Source of the DNA: Dromiciops gliroides
Lineage: Eukaryota > Chordata > Mammalia > Microbiotheria > Microbiotheriidae
Length of the DNA stretch: 64,000 bases
Assembly (NCBI RefSeq): GCF_019393635.1
Contig: NC_057867.1
Location: 51,739,143 to 51,803,142 of the forward strand
Reading direction: 5' to 3'
This document shows, one piece after another, positions 1 to 17,582 of the stretch; position 1 is the stretch's first letter; each line of letters opens with the position of its first letter. The position numbers were made by a program, and so were the translations under genes. The notes under the pieces were generated by a model, which worked only from the letters and a program-made list of their open reading frames with translations, did not search any database and was not told the DNA's origin.

Positions 1-2666
1 CTACTCAGCTTTTGAAAACCTCTAGTTTCCCTCTGGGGAATAATCCCAAATGGATTTGAAAATGTGATAGGCTAAAATTGAAAGCACAGGTGAGATTAGC
101 CTTCCAAAGGATGCAGGAAGGAAGTCAGGACAGATGTATTCTCCTGTGCTGTGGTGTCCAGGATGGCCCCAGAACTATATAGCATGATCTCAGTGTGGAA
201 TTAGATGGCCAGGAGTCATTTAGAACCCTGATGGGTATGAACTGGTCTGCAGAAGTGCCACCCTGAATAGAAACACCAGTCTGTCCAACTCAGGTTTTAC
301 TAGAAAACCCTGAAAAAAACGTAAATACAAATAAGCCCAATTGCTGGGGCCTGGAAGCAGCGCGAAGGTTTCATAACCTTCACATTTAAAAGCTCCTATT
401 GGGGACAGCTAGGTGGCGCAGTGGATAAAGCACCAGCCCTGGATTCAGAAGGACCTGAGTTCAAATTCACCTTAAGACACTTGACACTTGCTGTGTGAGC
501 CTTGCCCCACCAAAAAAAACCCCAAAATAACAAAAGCTCCCATTATTGCCAATACTTTCCCCCTATCCTAGCAATTAAGTACTAGTAGGTGCTAAGGATT
601 AGTATGCATCCCTCCTAGGAATAAAAAACCATACCAGAGACTGAACTGGCATATTGAGACCCTCAAATGCAAAAGCTCTCCAAGTTTGTCAGTCACCTAG
701 AGCAGGAAGTGAGCATTAAGTCTGATTAGGGATAGGAAATGGGCCACTAGCTATAGACCTGGATGTGGGCAGAGAGCGATAGCACAATCAAGTCTTATAA
801 GTTGCCAAGTCTGTGTAAACCTGGTCAAAAAGTGGTTTTCTCCCATCAAATTACGGGGCAGAGTGACCTTTCAAATCAAGAGGGAACCTGCGTCCAACAA
901 TATGTTCAACTTTCCCAAGTTTTCTTTCTTGAAAAATGATACATATCGTATAAACTAGACTTAACTAGTTGGTACAAATTGGGACTCTCAATAGCCCAAG
1001 TTAAGCTCTCTCACTATCATTTACTAGAATGACTTTGGGAGGTGAGATTTATAAGGTTCAACAGTAACTAAGGGCAGCTTCAACACATGCCAGATCTCCT
1101 GGTTTCACTGAAGCAGATCTGGGATAAATCTGTCTTCTCTTCACCTTTGCAACTAGTTCCAATTCCAATTAATCAAAAACCTGCTGAGTCATGAGAAGGA
1201 AGCAGGCCCCTTAGATTTAAACAGACCCAGGAAACAGAGAAAACCGTACATTTATTCAATAAAACCAAGAATATACAATATAAACACTTTAATAAACTGA
1301 GATGAAAGGCTCTGAACACAAACATTCCAGCTAGTGATAGCACAGTCACGTTTATTACATTGTTTTATTAGAAACTTCAAGCCTGTTTCAATAATGTAGT
1401 CAAAAGTGTTTTCTACTTCCTTTACTTCCTCAAATTATTGTGGATCAAAGACTGACCTTTCAAATCAAAAAGTGAAAAGGAAACCTGGATCCAACTATTC
1501 TGCTTTCCCGAATACAACAATCCTTTATCCTTTACTACTTTAAACTAGACTAAACTTGTTAGTACTCCCTGTTTAATCTGCTCATTTTTCTAAGGTCTAC
1601 TACCACACAGATAATCTACTCAAGAAATCAAAACTTATATATATAAAAAAGTAATTAGTGCTCCCCCTCAAAAGCACTATAGTAATGCAAGCTATTGAGT
1701 TTTTAGTAGGATGAACCAGAAAAAAATCAGTTTAAGCAAAAAAATCTCTAAATTTGTCCTTCTGGACACAGACTAAGTAGGAAGTAGAACATAGTTGTTG
1801 ACAACTCAAGATAAAACCAAAAACTGATAAAGTTTTTCTAAATATAAGCTTAGGTTTCACTACTGAGCTCTGGAAAAATAGCCTACCCCTAGGAATTCCC
1901 TTTTTTTGACAGTACTCCCAAGTACATTAGGGAAAAGGGGACCTAAACTGAATTTAATGTCACATGTAATATCTTATGAAAACAAAAATACCTCCATGAT
2001 CTACTTTAGTAGCAGTTGCCTGTTTCTGCTAGTTTCAAGTTACTAAATTTTCCAATTTATAGGGTATTTTGGGGGAAGGGGGAGAAGGGAAATTACATAA
2101 TGCAACAGTTAAAACAAAATACACACAATTACTGCTGGGCAACTTCGAAAAAAATTCACTTTCCAATTTGAAGATTTCAAAGTAAGCTTATTTATGTGAA
2201 TGGTTCAGTTGTCATTTAAAAAAGCACTGGATAACAAATTTCTTATTCCAATTGTTTCCCTATCGCCGGCCCTATTTATCTTCCATTTATCCAAACCGTA
2301 ATCCAAACATTGTTTTGGAGAAAATTAGAGATTTAAATGGCAAATTAACTCTCTACCAATAATCCTACAATTTCACCAACACCCAGCATGATCCACCCCC
2401 CCCAAAAAAATCCAATTGCAAAACCATACTGCCTTGTGGGTATGTAAGGCTCAATTATTGCTCAAAATGGCAGCTTTGCCACCTTCTCTTTACACCTGAA
2501 CTGTTAACATTTCCAAGATTGTGTTAGAGTTAAAGGTTAATAGTAGCCAACATCTTTCTCTTTGCTCAGCTCAGAGGAAATCATCCAAGGCAAAAACTGT
2601 AGTGTAGCCCAAACAACTTGGCAATTGACTTCAGTGATATTTCAGCATCCTGCTTCTGTAGCAACT
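1..2666 (-). other. Sequence downstream of RBMX; possible long 3' UTR, no gene called
   Basis: Apart from one SINE at 401-531 this stretch is AT-rich and free of recognisable repeats. The minus strand has an acceptor at 2666 followed by AGTTGCTACAGAAGCAGG, and AATAAA near 1,250 that could end a long RBMX transcript. I see no coding frame. Confidence 0.3.
401..531 (+). mobile_element. WSINE1-like SINE
   Basis: Head GGGGACAGCTAGGTGGCGCA, with a shortened body. Target-site duplication AAAAGCTCCTATT on the left and AAAAGCTCCCATT on the right. Confidence 0.9.
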
Positions 2667-2962
2667 CTGTAAAAAGGAAAAAAAGCTTTTAGTAATCACT
2701 ATTTGTTTTAATCCTATACATACATAGGTAACAATTATTCTCACCTACCAACTTTTACAGGTTAAGGTTGAGCCTACAGTTGTGCTACGGTAGCCCAAGG
2801 AAATGAACATCTATGGCTTTGGAACCTGGTTCTATCGCTTAAGATCTCTTGAGACTAATCTTTTCCTCAGTAACACCCTTTACACAGCTGAGCTTATGAT
2901 CCCAATAGACCAGAATCCATTCCAATTTTTAGAGTCCTTATAGATCCTGTGTATTTGCTTAC

Positions 2963-3046
2963 CTTAAATATTGGCTGCTTTTTCCACGTCTAGTACTTAA
3001 CCGAGAACAGCATTTAACATCAGCATTCCTGACAGCAATTATCAGC
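2963..3046 (-). other. Putative alternative non-coding 3' exon of RBMX
   Basis: An 84-nt segment with strong splice signals on the RBMX strand: acceptor TAATTTTTGCAG|GCTGAT and donor TTTAAG|GTAAGC. A fitting upstream donor, GATG|GTAAGC, lies at 3906 inside the extended 3' UTR, and a further acceptor, CCTTTTTACAG|AGTTGC, opens at 2666. Together they suggest a spliced 3' UTR or alternative terminal exons. This rests on splice motifs alone. Confidence 0.5.
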
Positions 3047-3139
3047 CTGCAAAAATTACATAGAATATAGAACTTATCTCTCCTGAAATTGTCAAAAGAA
3101 AACACTGAATTTGCCAGCCTATAACTGCCCTTGATTCCA

Positions 3140-3425
3140 GAATGCTTAAGTCAAGTTCAGACTCGAAGTTTACTATTTCAAGTTTTACTCTTTAAGTGGT
3201 GGCAGATTCACTGGTCTGGACTGGCTTAATGGTAAGTTGCATGGCTTATGGATTGTCATTCCTTTCCAATGGTGGACTGCCATGTTAAATCCATTAAGTT
3301 GAATTATTTGTGAAGGAATAGTGCAGTGTAAAGATTGGATTTTTAGTTGGAAGTCTTCAAGTTTACTACATTCAAGAGCATCGATTCAACTTCACGGCTG
3401 GACCTGGCTAATGTTGCCTCAGGTT
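3140..3425. repeat. Diverged local duplication of about 75-80 nt
   Basis: Two similar blocks, at about 3160-3232 and 3355-3413, share AAGTTTACTA followed by TTCAAG, and then a TTCAC...CTGGAC...TGGCTAATG-like end. They lie between the RBMX poly(A) sites and the putative downstream exons. Confidence 0.5.
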
Positions 3426-4148
3426 TTGTGTTGTTTTTTTTAAAGACTACTCTTCCCCATAACAGTGTAGTTTCAAAGAAACTAAAACAAGTCAGGCATC
3501 CAACTAAATGTTATGTTTGCAACGGCTTTCTTGGAAAAAAAACCAATTTTAAGCCAATTTGTGATGACTAAAGATAAATCTTAGGAAAAAAATAAATTGC
3601 ATATGCAGCCTTTGTCTTCATCAAAACATATAGGAAAAAAAACAACCCCCCTCCCCAACCCAGAATGTTATCTGTCTACAAGAGCTGCATTGTAAATGTC
3701 TTTAAGTGTTATACATGCTTTTAAAAAAAATCCAAGAAGAAAATGATGAATTGGAAGGACTTCTAACTATTGAATATTGCTTTTCCAAAGGTTATCTAGA
3801 AAGCACTTCCATTTGCCATGACGTACAGCCATGTCTTGCTGTACTATGAGGAAGATACTTTGTTCAATTTTGACTTAGACGGAAAAACTAGTTTGCTTTG
3901 CTTACCATCTTTGCTGTTTCACAGGCATTTGATGCTTTATATCTGAAGTGGAATGCTGAAAGAGTCACTTTTTAGAAGTCATAAGCCTTTGAGAAGTTGA
4001 AGATTAACTTCTTTGCTTATCTATTTTCTCCTTTGCCTTTGGAATCAAGCTGTTCCTTTAAAAGTGAGACACTACAGAGTTGCAAAAATTTGAAACAGTA
4101 AGAGCAAGCATCATTTGGAAGCTTCGGTTGTTGGAACTGGTCAAACCT

Positions 4149-4199
4149 TTTATTTAGAATTCTGTAGTTGTTTAATACATGTAAATGCTTTTTTTTATT
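4149..4199 (-). promoter_or_regulatory. Poly(A) signals of RBMX (two AATAAA)
   Basis: On the minus strand AATAAA occurs at 4199-4194 and again at 4154-4149, about 650-690 nt past the stop codon. Either could direct cleavage of the short RBMX mRNA near 4,120-4,180. Confidence 0.65.
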
Positions 4200-4840
4200 T
4201 GGGGGACAAGGTCTTGCAGATTCACAAGAAAATGGTAGAAAGGCAAAGTACAGTCATGACTATCCATTTTGTGGTTTCAAGTTTACTGAGTGTTTAACTG
4301 AATTTTTTCCTAAGCATGTGATATACTGGGAAATCTTGCAATAGATTTCAGTTTCAAAAAGGTTAATCTGAAATCTTAAGGAGATGCATAACCCCCAACC
4401 ACCCTCCAAAACAGCTAATTGGTTTAGAATGATAGGTTTGAACAAGTAGAAGGATCCATTTCCATTTTAGATGGTTGGATGTTTGTGGAAGGTCTTAAGA
4501 ACTGCTTGTCTCAATTGTCAGGAAATCAGATGGGAAGTAGCTTTTCAGGGAAAACTTTTACTTTGGAACTTACAATACTGGTATACACAGAGCTCAAATT
4601 TCACACATTTAACATCTGGTTTTTGGAAAGAAATAAACAAATCTGAAACGAAATTAAACATTGCTTTAACTTGTTCTTCACAAAAGCATAAAAATCATGG
4701 AGGGGAACTTAACAGGCAATAAAAGGAACAACAATTTTGTTTCCTTTTCAGTAGTCCTCTGGTAGTAAAGATAAGAACAAGCTCCACTTGCTTTGTTTTT
4801 TTGAAAGGGGGTTTGGTCCAAAAACTTAAGTTTTTCCTTT
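4149..4840 (-). other. RBMX: RBMX 3' UTR
   Basis: Sequence directly downstream of the RBMX stop, without repeats, ending in a cluster of poly(A) signals. It reads as unique, AT-rich UTR; small open frames on either strand here are incidental. Confidence 0.75.
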
Positions 4841-10864
<6,024 letters not shown>

Positions 10865-11831
10865 TCAGGACTGGAGAGTAAATCCCAAGGGTGGTTGGTA
10901 TCACTCGTTTCTCTGGAGACCTAACAAAATGTTTCTTTCCAAAGTTTCCTGTGCAACTCATTCACTCGCTAAACGATCCCAACAAATCTCCCAAACTTCA
11001 GGCTGGCCCCCCCCTCATCTTTTGTTGCTCTGGCTCAGCACTGCTGCCCCCCCCCTTCCTTTCCCCTTCCCGGGAGGCTCATGGGGCACCTCCCTCAGCT
11101 GCCCCAAATTGAGCCGGATTAAAAGGCTTGCAGCCAAGCCGTTCAAGGGCACTCCAAGGACTCGGCGAGGGCTGCGCCCAGCCCCTGCAGGACTAGATTC
11201 CCTCCTGGGCAATTGGGGGGAGGAGAAGAAGGGGCCCGAATCGGCTTCCCCAAAGCAGCCAAGGCCCCAGTGTCGCAGGCCGCGCAGGCCCCGCCGGGAC
11301 TGGGGGGAGGGTAATGAAGGAGCGGCCGAGCTCCCTCCCAGCTCCCCCCTCCCCCAAAGTGAGGCCCGACCGGCCGGCGGGGGCTACCGCGTGGTTGGGA
11401 GACAAAATGGCGGCACCTCTATCTCGGGAACAGCCCGGCACCTGGCCTCAGCCCGCTTCCCCCCCCTTCCCCCTTCCCCCTTCCCCGCGCCAGAGGCCAG
11501 GGAGCGGCCTCGGAGGCCAAAGCGGGCCTCTCGCCGCTCCCCGCCAGCCTCGTACTCCCACCCATCCCCCCCACCCCTCCGACCAGGGTGGAGCCTCTGG
11601 AGTCCGGACAGCAACGCCCGAGCCTAGTCGGACGGGCTCCTGGGAGAAGCCGCTGCTAGGCCTGCCCCCCCCCACTCCCCCTTCCCTTCCTCCCTCCACA
11701 GCCCTGAGCGCTGCCTAAAATGGCGCCCACTCCCTCCATCTTTTTAAGTAAAGTGCAGGGCCACCGCCGCCCAAACCAACCTAACTGGGGGGAGTGCAGC
11801 GAAAGCCTCCCGCTGGGCATCTCCTACGCAC

Positions 11832-12027
11832 CGATTAGGCAGGAGGGACAAACGAAGGCGCTGGACAATCCGGCTACTTCTGGCTTCCCGCCGCTGCCGC
11901 CGCCGCCGCCGCCGCCGCCACGCGCTCTAGGAGTCGGCTTTGTACGCACGCGTTCTCGCCCCCCCTCGGTCTCCAAGGCCCCCGAACTGCCGAAACGACG
12001 GGACGGAGACAGACGCAACTACGCAAT
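11832..12027 (-). other. RBMX: RBMX non-coding exon 1 (5' UTR), with CGG repeat
   Basis: Human RBMX has a non-coding first exon. Here a TATA box near 12,055 puts the start near 12,027, and the first good donor downstream is TAATCG|GTGCGT at 11832, to join the exon 2 acceptor at 10830. The exon is GC-rich and holds seven CGG triplets in the RNA sense (11,917-11,897). Both ends are inferred from motifs. Confidence 0.6.
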
Positions 12028-12053
12028 GAGAGCGAACAAAGGGGCCGGCGCAC

Positions 12054-12059
12054 TTTATA
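12054..12059 (-). promoter_or_regulatory. TATA box of RBMX
   Basis: Minus strand reads GGGCTGTATAAAGTGCGC inside the CpG island, about 30 nt upstream of an initiator-like CTCATTG. Position and orientation fit the RBMX core promoter. Confidence 0.6.
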
Positions 12060-12914
12060 CAGCCCGGGAACGAGGCTAAAGGACCCGGATGGAGGCGTGC
12101 CGCAATCGCAGACCCGCCCCCTTTAGTCGGACTCCGCCAATCCCGTTGGGGTTGGGGCCGAGGTTGAAGCTAATCCGCCCTCCCACTTACTCCAAACCTT
12201 AGCGAACTTCCCCCCGCCCGTTCGGGCGCCGGCTTGCCTGGGAAAGCACGAGGCCAAGTTACCTGGGCTGCTTTAAAGGCTCCTGCTACTTTACCCGTCC
12301 AGTTTTCAGGCAGGGCAGAGCCCAGTTGTGAAGACTAAAGACGGGTCTAATGTTTGCACATCGGGCAGGCTTTCCACGGCGCCACGGTTCCTTTTTTGGG
12401 GGAAGTCAAGAGTAAAAAGCTCTTTAATTCAGAGTTTATACCTTTTGACGTGGAAAGGTTTTCTGAGACCATCAAGTCTAAACTCCGAAATTTTACAGAG
12501 GAGGAAACGGAGGCCCAGGGAAGTGGAGCAGTTTGCCCAAGGTCTCTTTCCCACGTGCTCCCCCCTTAGGTGCTCCCCCTAAAGACCCTCAAGGAGAAAG
12601 GAGTGTTTTGGGTGACGTTTCTGAGGATAAGGAAATAAAAATCTTCCCTAGAATTGGTTGGTAAAAAGTTCCTAGTAATCGTAGTTCCTGGACTAGATTA
12701 AAAAGAAGGTAGTTTCTGAGTTTGTAGAAGTTTGAAATGATATACAGGGTGAACCTAAAGAAAACATAGTCTTCCATTAACCATGAAAGAGAATGCACCA
12801 GCCTCATTCCTGTGGGCTGTGGGGCGCTGTGGGGTAGACTAGCCTTCTGGGCCTCAGGATTGCTGTAAGAGGCTTTTGGAACTTTTCAGAAGTTCATAAT
12901 GACTGGAAGTGTAA

Positions 12915-13110
12915 TTCAGTAGCATATCACTAGAGTCAGTGGAAAAAGCACTGGATTGCTAGTCTAAGGACCTGAGTTTGAATCCTGCTGCTGCTATGAC
13001 TTTAGGCAAGTTGCTCCCCCTCTGTGAAACTCAGTTTCCTCATCAGTAAAATGAGAGGTTTGGAATAGTAGGCCTGGGAGGTCCCTACCAGCTCTAGGTC
13101 TCCAAGCTGG
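12915..13110 (+). mobile_element. Old MIR/CORE-type SINE
   Basis: tRNA-like head (AAGCACTGGATTGCTAGTCT), then a CORE-like middle and CTCAGTTTCCTCATCAGTAA. Diverged. Confidence 0.6.
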
Positions 13111-13229
13111 ATCTCAATTTTCTTCCTAAAAATGTTCAACAATCTCTGATTTTAAAATATCATAGAAATTCCCCTCAAAGCTTTTACACTGTTAGGCCCA
13201 TGTTAAATCAATTCAACCAATTTCTAAGA

Positions 13230-13375
13230 AGGTGACCGTTTATGTAGTTGCTTACTGATTGCATGCCCAGGGGCAATTCACATAACTTCTCTGTATCAGT
13301 TTCCTTGTCTGTACAATTAAAGGGTTCAACTAGATAACCTCTAAGGTACCTTCTAGCTCTGAATCTATGATCCAT
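13230..13375 (+). mobile_element. MIR-type SINE fragment
   Basis: Only the 3' part: CAGTTTCCTTGTCTGTACA, then AACTAGATAACCTCTAAGG and TTCTAGCTCTGAATC. Confidence 0.5.
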
Positions 13376-13489
13376 GATCCTGTGTATATTGAATTCAACT
13401 CATTCAAGAGCATCTACTGAGCAATTATTGTGTGGAGGGAACTGAACTAAATATTAGGTTACAAAGGAAATGAAAGGGTCCAGCATCAC

Positions 13490-13765
13490 TGCTTCCACTC
13501 TTCCCTCCCCAATTTCTCTGACCTTTTTTCTCACAACTCCCTGAGCCTAGGCTTCAGATGCTCTCCCTACTTCCTGTCAGTCTCTCTCCTCTCCACAGCT
13601 GCCAAAATCAAATTTCCCAGGCTCAGACCTGACCATGTCACTCTCTGGCTCAAAACTTCTGAATGACTCCCTATGGTCTCTGGAATAAAATTCAAAGTCA
13701 CAGCCTGGCATTTAAGGCCTTCCTAAATATGGCTTCAGCCTATCTTAACCAGCTTGATTTCCTGT
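13490..13765 (+). mobile_element. L2 LINE 3' fragment
   Basis: L2-like run with GACCATGTCACTCTCTGGCT, GGAATAAAATTCAAAGTC and AAGGCCTTCCTAAATATGGC. Confidence 0.65.
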
Positions 13766-13774
13766 TACTATTTT

Positions 13775-14215
13775 ATTTTTTTTATCTTAAAAATATTTTA
13801 TTGTTTTCCTGTTACATGTAAAGATAGTTTTCAACATTTGTTTTTATAAGATTTCTAGTTCCAAATTTTTCTCCCTCCCTCCCTTTTCTCCCCCCTCCCC
13901 AAGACAGAAAACAATCTGATATGGATTCTATGTGTACAATCACATCAAACATATTTCTGCATTAGTCATGTTGTGAGAGAAGAATCAGAACAAAAGGGAA
14001 AACCTAAAAAAAGAAACAAAAACAAAAGTAGAAACAGTATGATTCAATCTGCATTCAGAATCCACAGTTCTTTCTCTGGATATGGAGAGCATTTTCCATC
14101 ATGAGTTCTTTGGAATTGTCCTGGATCATTGTATTGCTGATAAGAGCCAAGTCTATCACAGTTGATCATGGTATAATGTTGCTGTTACTGTGTAGGATGT
14201 TCTCCTGGTTCTGTA
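13775..14215 (-). mobile_element. L1 3' end, minus orientation
   Basis: T-rich start with AATATTTTATTGTTTTCCTG, the polypyrimidine copy of the G-rich L1 3' UTR tract (CTCCCTCCCTCCCTTTTCTC), then ORF2-end-like sequence up to GATGTTCTCCTGGTTCTGTA. Confidence 0.8.
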
Positions 14216-14639
14216 CACTAACATTTTATAACCAGCTCCTCTCACCATCTCAAGGTCAATGGTGAATGTGAGCAGACTGCAACAGAAACCCAGTGAGGAT
14301 TTCATCAAGGGACTACAGAACAGAAAATGAAGATGACTTGGTCATGGAAAGACAGGGGTGACAGGTGACTAGCCAGCATGCTCCACTGATACCCTTACAA
14401 TGGCAAGAAAGCCCAAGGAAGGAACACTGATAGCATATTAAATGAACCTTCTGCGGAAAACTTGTGAGCTTAGATGGAGTGAGTTCTGCATTGTTGCCTG
14501 GGAATTCCTGAAGTGAGGAGATCGCAGATCCGTTGGAGTGTGGAGTCATTTCCAATTTGGCTTGGGAGTTCCAACACTGCCAAGGTTACTCAATTTTAAA
14601 AGTGTTGAGAGATTGATTCATAATGTCTCTGAAGGGGAG

Positions 14640-14803
14640 CGGGCAGCTAGGTGGCGCAGTGGATAAAGCACCAGCCCTGGATTCAGGAGTACCTGAGTTC
14701 AAAATCTGGCCTCAGACACTTGACACTTACTAGCTGTGTGACCCTGGGCAAGTCACTTAACCCCCATTGCCCTGCAAAAAAAACAACAACAACAACAACA
14801 AAA
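14640..14803 (+). mobile_element. WSINE1-like SINE
   Basis: Full-length, with an (AAC)n-rich tail. Duplicated target ATAATGTCTCTGAAGG on both sides. Confidence 0.92.
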
Positions 14804-14984
14804 ATAATGTCTCTGAAGGAAAGATACCATGAGGGTAGGGGGAAAAAAGAAAAAAAGCTTGGGCCTTATTAGCTAGTACCTCACCAAAAAGACTGTTAAC
14901 CAAGCATCAATATCTACTGCCCCACACATGCCTGTTTTCCCATCTATAGAAAACCTTTTCATGAGCATAAGCTACACATGCAAT

Positions 14985-15545
14985 ATGGAGAGGCATCAAT
15001 TTCAGGAATAGGGAGGTGAGAGTCCCTCTGTGCTTTGCCCTAATTAGAACAGACCTGGTATGTTGTGTTGAGTTCTGAGAATCCCAGTTTAAAAAGGATG
15101 TTGATAAACTTGAAAGTAGCCAGAGGAAGGTGATTAGGACTGTGAAGGGCCTTGAGCCTACATCACATGAGGAGGATTGCTGGAAGGAACTGTACAACCT
15201 GGAGGAGGGAAGATTCAGCAGAGCCTTGATATCTTTCTTCAAGTATCTGAAGGATACTCATGAAGGTCGAAGGAATGGTTAGATAGTGAGACTTGATCTA
15301 TTTGCCCCAGAGTACAGAACCAAGCAAGGCTGATGGGTGAAATCTGGAAAACAGCCCCTTTGTGTTTGAGGCTCAAAAGAGCTTACTCAGAATTGGATCA
15401 GGCCCAAAGTGAAATGGGCTACCTTGAGAAGGGCTTGCTTCCCCCTCCTGGGAGATAAGTGCAGACTGGAGATTCACTCAGAGGGGGGTTCAGATGAGAC
15501 TACTGAGAGCCCTTTGAACTTGGACTTCTGTGATTTTATCTGATC
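14985..15545 (+). mobile_element. CR1/L3-type LINE 3' fragment
   Basis: Has the run TGAAAGTAGCCAGAGGAAGG, GTGAAGGGCCTTGAG, GAGGATTGCTGGAAGGAAC and TTGCCCCAGAGTACAGAACC that marks the end of CR1/L3 ORF2 and its UTR. Confidence 0.75.
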
Positions 15546-15835
15546 TTACTAGATGAGCAGGTCAGGGCAGAAATCACCCCTTTGGACTCATCCCTGGATT
15601 AAGCAGAAAGGTCTGCTCTTTCCCTGACTTCCCCTCCCAAAGCCTGTCTACCCACCGACACAGGAATAGAATCCGTTGTTTTCCTACCCAAATATTTCCA
15701 GTAAACAGATTTTTGCTTCTACTACAAAGGGACAAGGGTGGGGATGGGGACTAGTTAATCCTCCCATGCCTTTTAATATGCCAATGAGGCGCTCTAAGAT
15801 TCAGCCCTTTTTAAATTTCAAACTAATGCCCCAGA

Positions 15836-15943
15836 GGGCAGCTAGGTGGCCCTGGATTCAGGAGGACCTGAGTTCAAATCCAGCCTCAGATGCTTGACAC
15901 TTACAAGTCACTTAACCCCGATTGCCTCACCCCACCCCCCAAA
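15836..15943 (+). mobile_element. WSINE1-like SINE with internal deletion
   Basis: Head GGGCAGCTAGGTGGCCCTGG joins straight to the body, so about 20 nt of the promoter region (GCGCAGTGGATAAAGCAC-like) are missing. Confidence 0.85.
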
Positions 15944-15949
15944 TGATAT

Positions 15950-17320
15950 TATATTAGAATTTCACACTTATAAGAGCCAGTTAATAGAAATATTTTTTAA
16001 TGCATTTCTGCATCTTGACTTATTTCTCTCATTTGTGAAATGGAAATAAGACCTATAGTGCCTTCCTCACAAGTCTGTTTGGAGGCTCCAATGATATAAT
16101 GTATAAATGCTTTGCAAGCCTTAAATTGTAGGTCAGTGACCTTGGAAAGTGGCCAGACTCCCAGAGAGTAAACCCCACTCCAGGAGGTAGGAAATTGACC
16201 TCAAGGCTCCCAAAGAAGGAATTCCTCCTTGAAGCAGAGGGAGGACTATGCTGTTCATTGATCAACATGAGTGGGCTCCCTAGGCTTCTTCCCGCTTCCT
16301 CTCGGCAGATAATCTCAAGCTATTTGGCCTAACTCACCACAACAAGGCTATATTCCTCCACTGCCATGAAACTGGATGGAAGGAGGAGTTGTTTATTCCA
16401 GCATTGAGCCTAAGATCTGAGCCTCAGACACCAGGCTTCTTGTCACTGAATGAATGACAAAGTATTTATGAAGCTTTTTATGTGCCAGGCACTGAGCTAA
16501 GGTCTGGGAATACAAATATAAACCAGGAAGGCAGGCCTCGCCATCATACATACCTCCTAACAGGGGAAGACAACTCATGTAGGAGTGTAGGGCAGGTGAG
16601 AGGCTGCTGGTGCCAGAGCTCAGGGTGGGAGTCTGAATTCTGTGAGGAAGCTAGAGCCGTGGGCTACGTGGGGATGCCTGGGAAGTGGCTCTCATCTCAT
16701 TGTCAGGATCTCATCCAGGAGTAGGAACTCTAGCATCAGGAACAATGCTTGGCTCCACATGAAGGGAATTTTCTGGCTGTGATGCATCATTTCCCCTCAT
16801 CTTGGGATGATGCTAAGAAGCTGGCACTGAATTCGAATTACAGTGGGGGAAAGGGGCTGGGAGCAGAAGGGATGGTCCTGATCACCAGGTTATTTATAGA
16901 TTTAGATAACTAATCTCCCATCTCCCCTGTGTTTGAGAGAGAACTGAGAACCTTGCCATCACAAGACCTCTGAGGATAGAACCCCACCCAGTGAAATGCT
17001 TCTCCATCCCCATCCCAGTTCCAACTAGTAAACAATTATCAAGTATTCAGTCCTGACTCTGTGCCAGGCATTGTGCTCAAGGCTGGGAACACAAAACATG
17101 TAAGATCCACACACTTATATTTGGTGGACTGCCTAATATCAAAGATGGCTTGACTCATGTGTGGCATGGATCAATATCTGACCTGGGATCTGGCCTACAG
17201 CTCTCCAAGGCAGACTTCAGCTTTGGCCTTTATGGGGAGTAGAAGGACATGGTTGGGTACTTTTCCTTTCCTTACCTAGAGAAGTATTGGGCTAGAATTC
17301 TATCTACCTATCTGCCACAT
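15950..17320. other. Intergenic, no gene seen
   Basis: Unique-looking sequence with two stretches (about 16,455-16,570 and 17,030-17,110) of a common ancient repeat that reads AGGCACTGAGCTAAGGTCTG or similar. No coding evidence. Confidence 0.5.
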
Positions 17321-17329
17321 CACAAATCT

Positions 17330-17582
17330 TAGTAGTCTGTTATTCAATCCTGTCCAACTATCTGTGACACCATTAGGGGTTTCCTTGGCAGAGACACTGG
17401 AGTGGTTTACCATTTCCTTTTCAGGCTCATTTTACAGATGAGGAAACTGAGGCAAACAGGGTGAAGTGACTTGCCCAAGGTCATACAGCTACTAAGTGTC
17501 TGAGGCCAGATTTGAACTCAGGAAGATGAGTCTTCCTGACTCCAAGCTTGACACTCTATCCACTGAACCACCTTGTTGCCCC
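17330..17582 (-). mobile_element. Long SINE with RTE-type tail
   Basis: tRNA-derived head as in the young SINEs, plus the extra unit with CATTTTACAGATGAGGAAAC, GAGTGGTTTACCATTTCC and CCTGTCCAACTATCTGTGAC. Older than the WSINE1-like copies. Confidence 0.8.

Larger units (their letters stand above)
11030..12330. promoter_or_regulatory. CpG island of the RBMX promoter
   Basis: About 1.3 kb rich in C+G and CpG in an otherwise AT-rich neighbourhood. It covers the TATA box, exon 1 and the start of intron 1. Several long open frames here on both strands come from base composition, not coding. Confidence 0.85.

Noticed and set aside
12735-12780. Mariner-like ATACAGGGTGAACCTAAAG
   Set aside because: Too short, and no partner end found.
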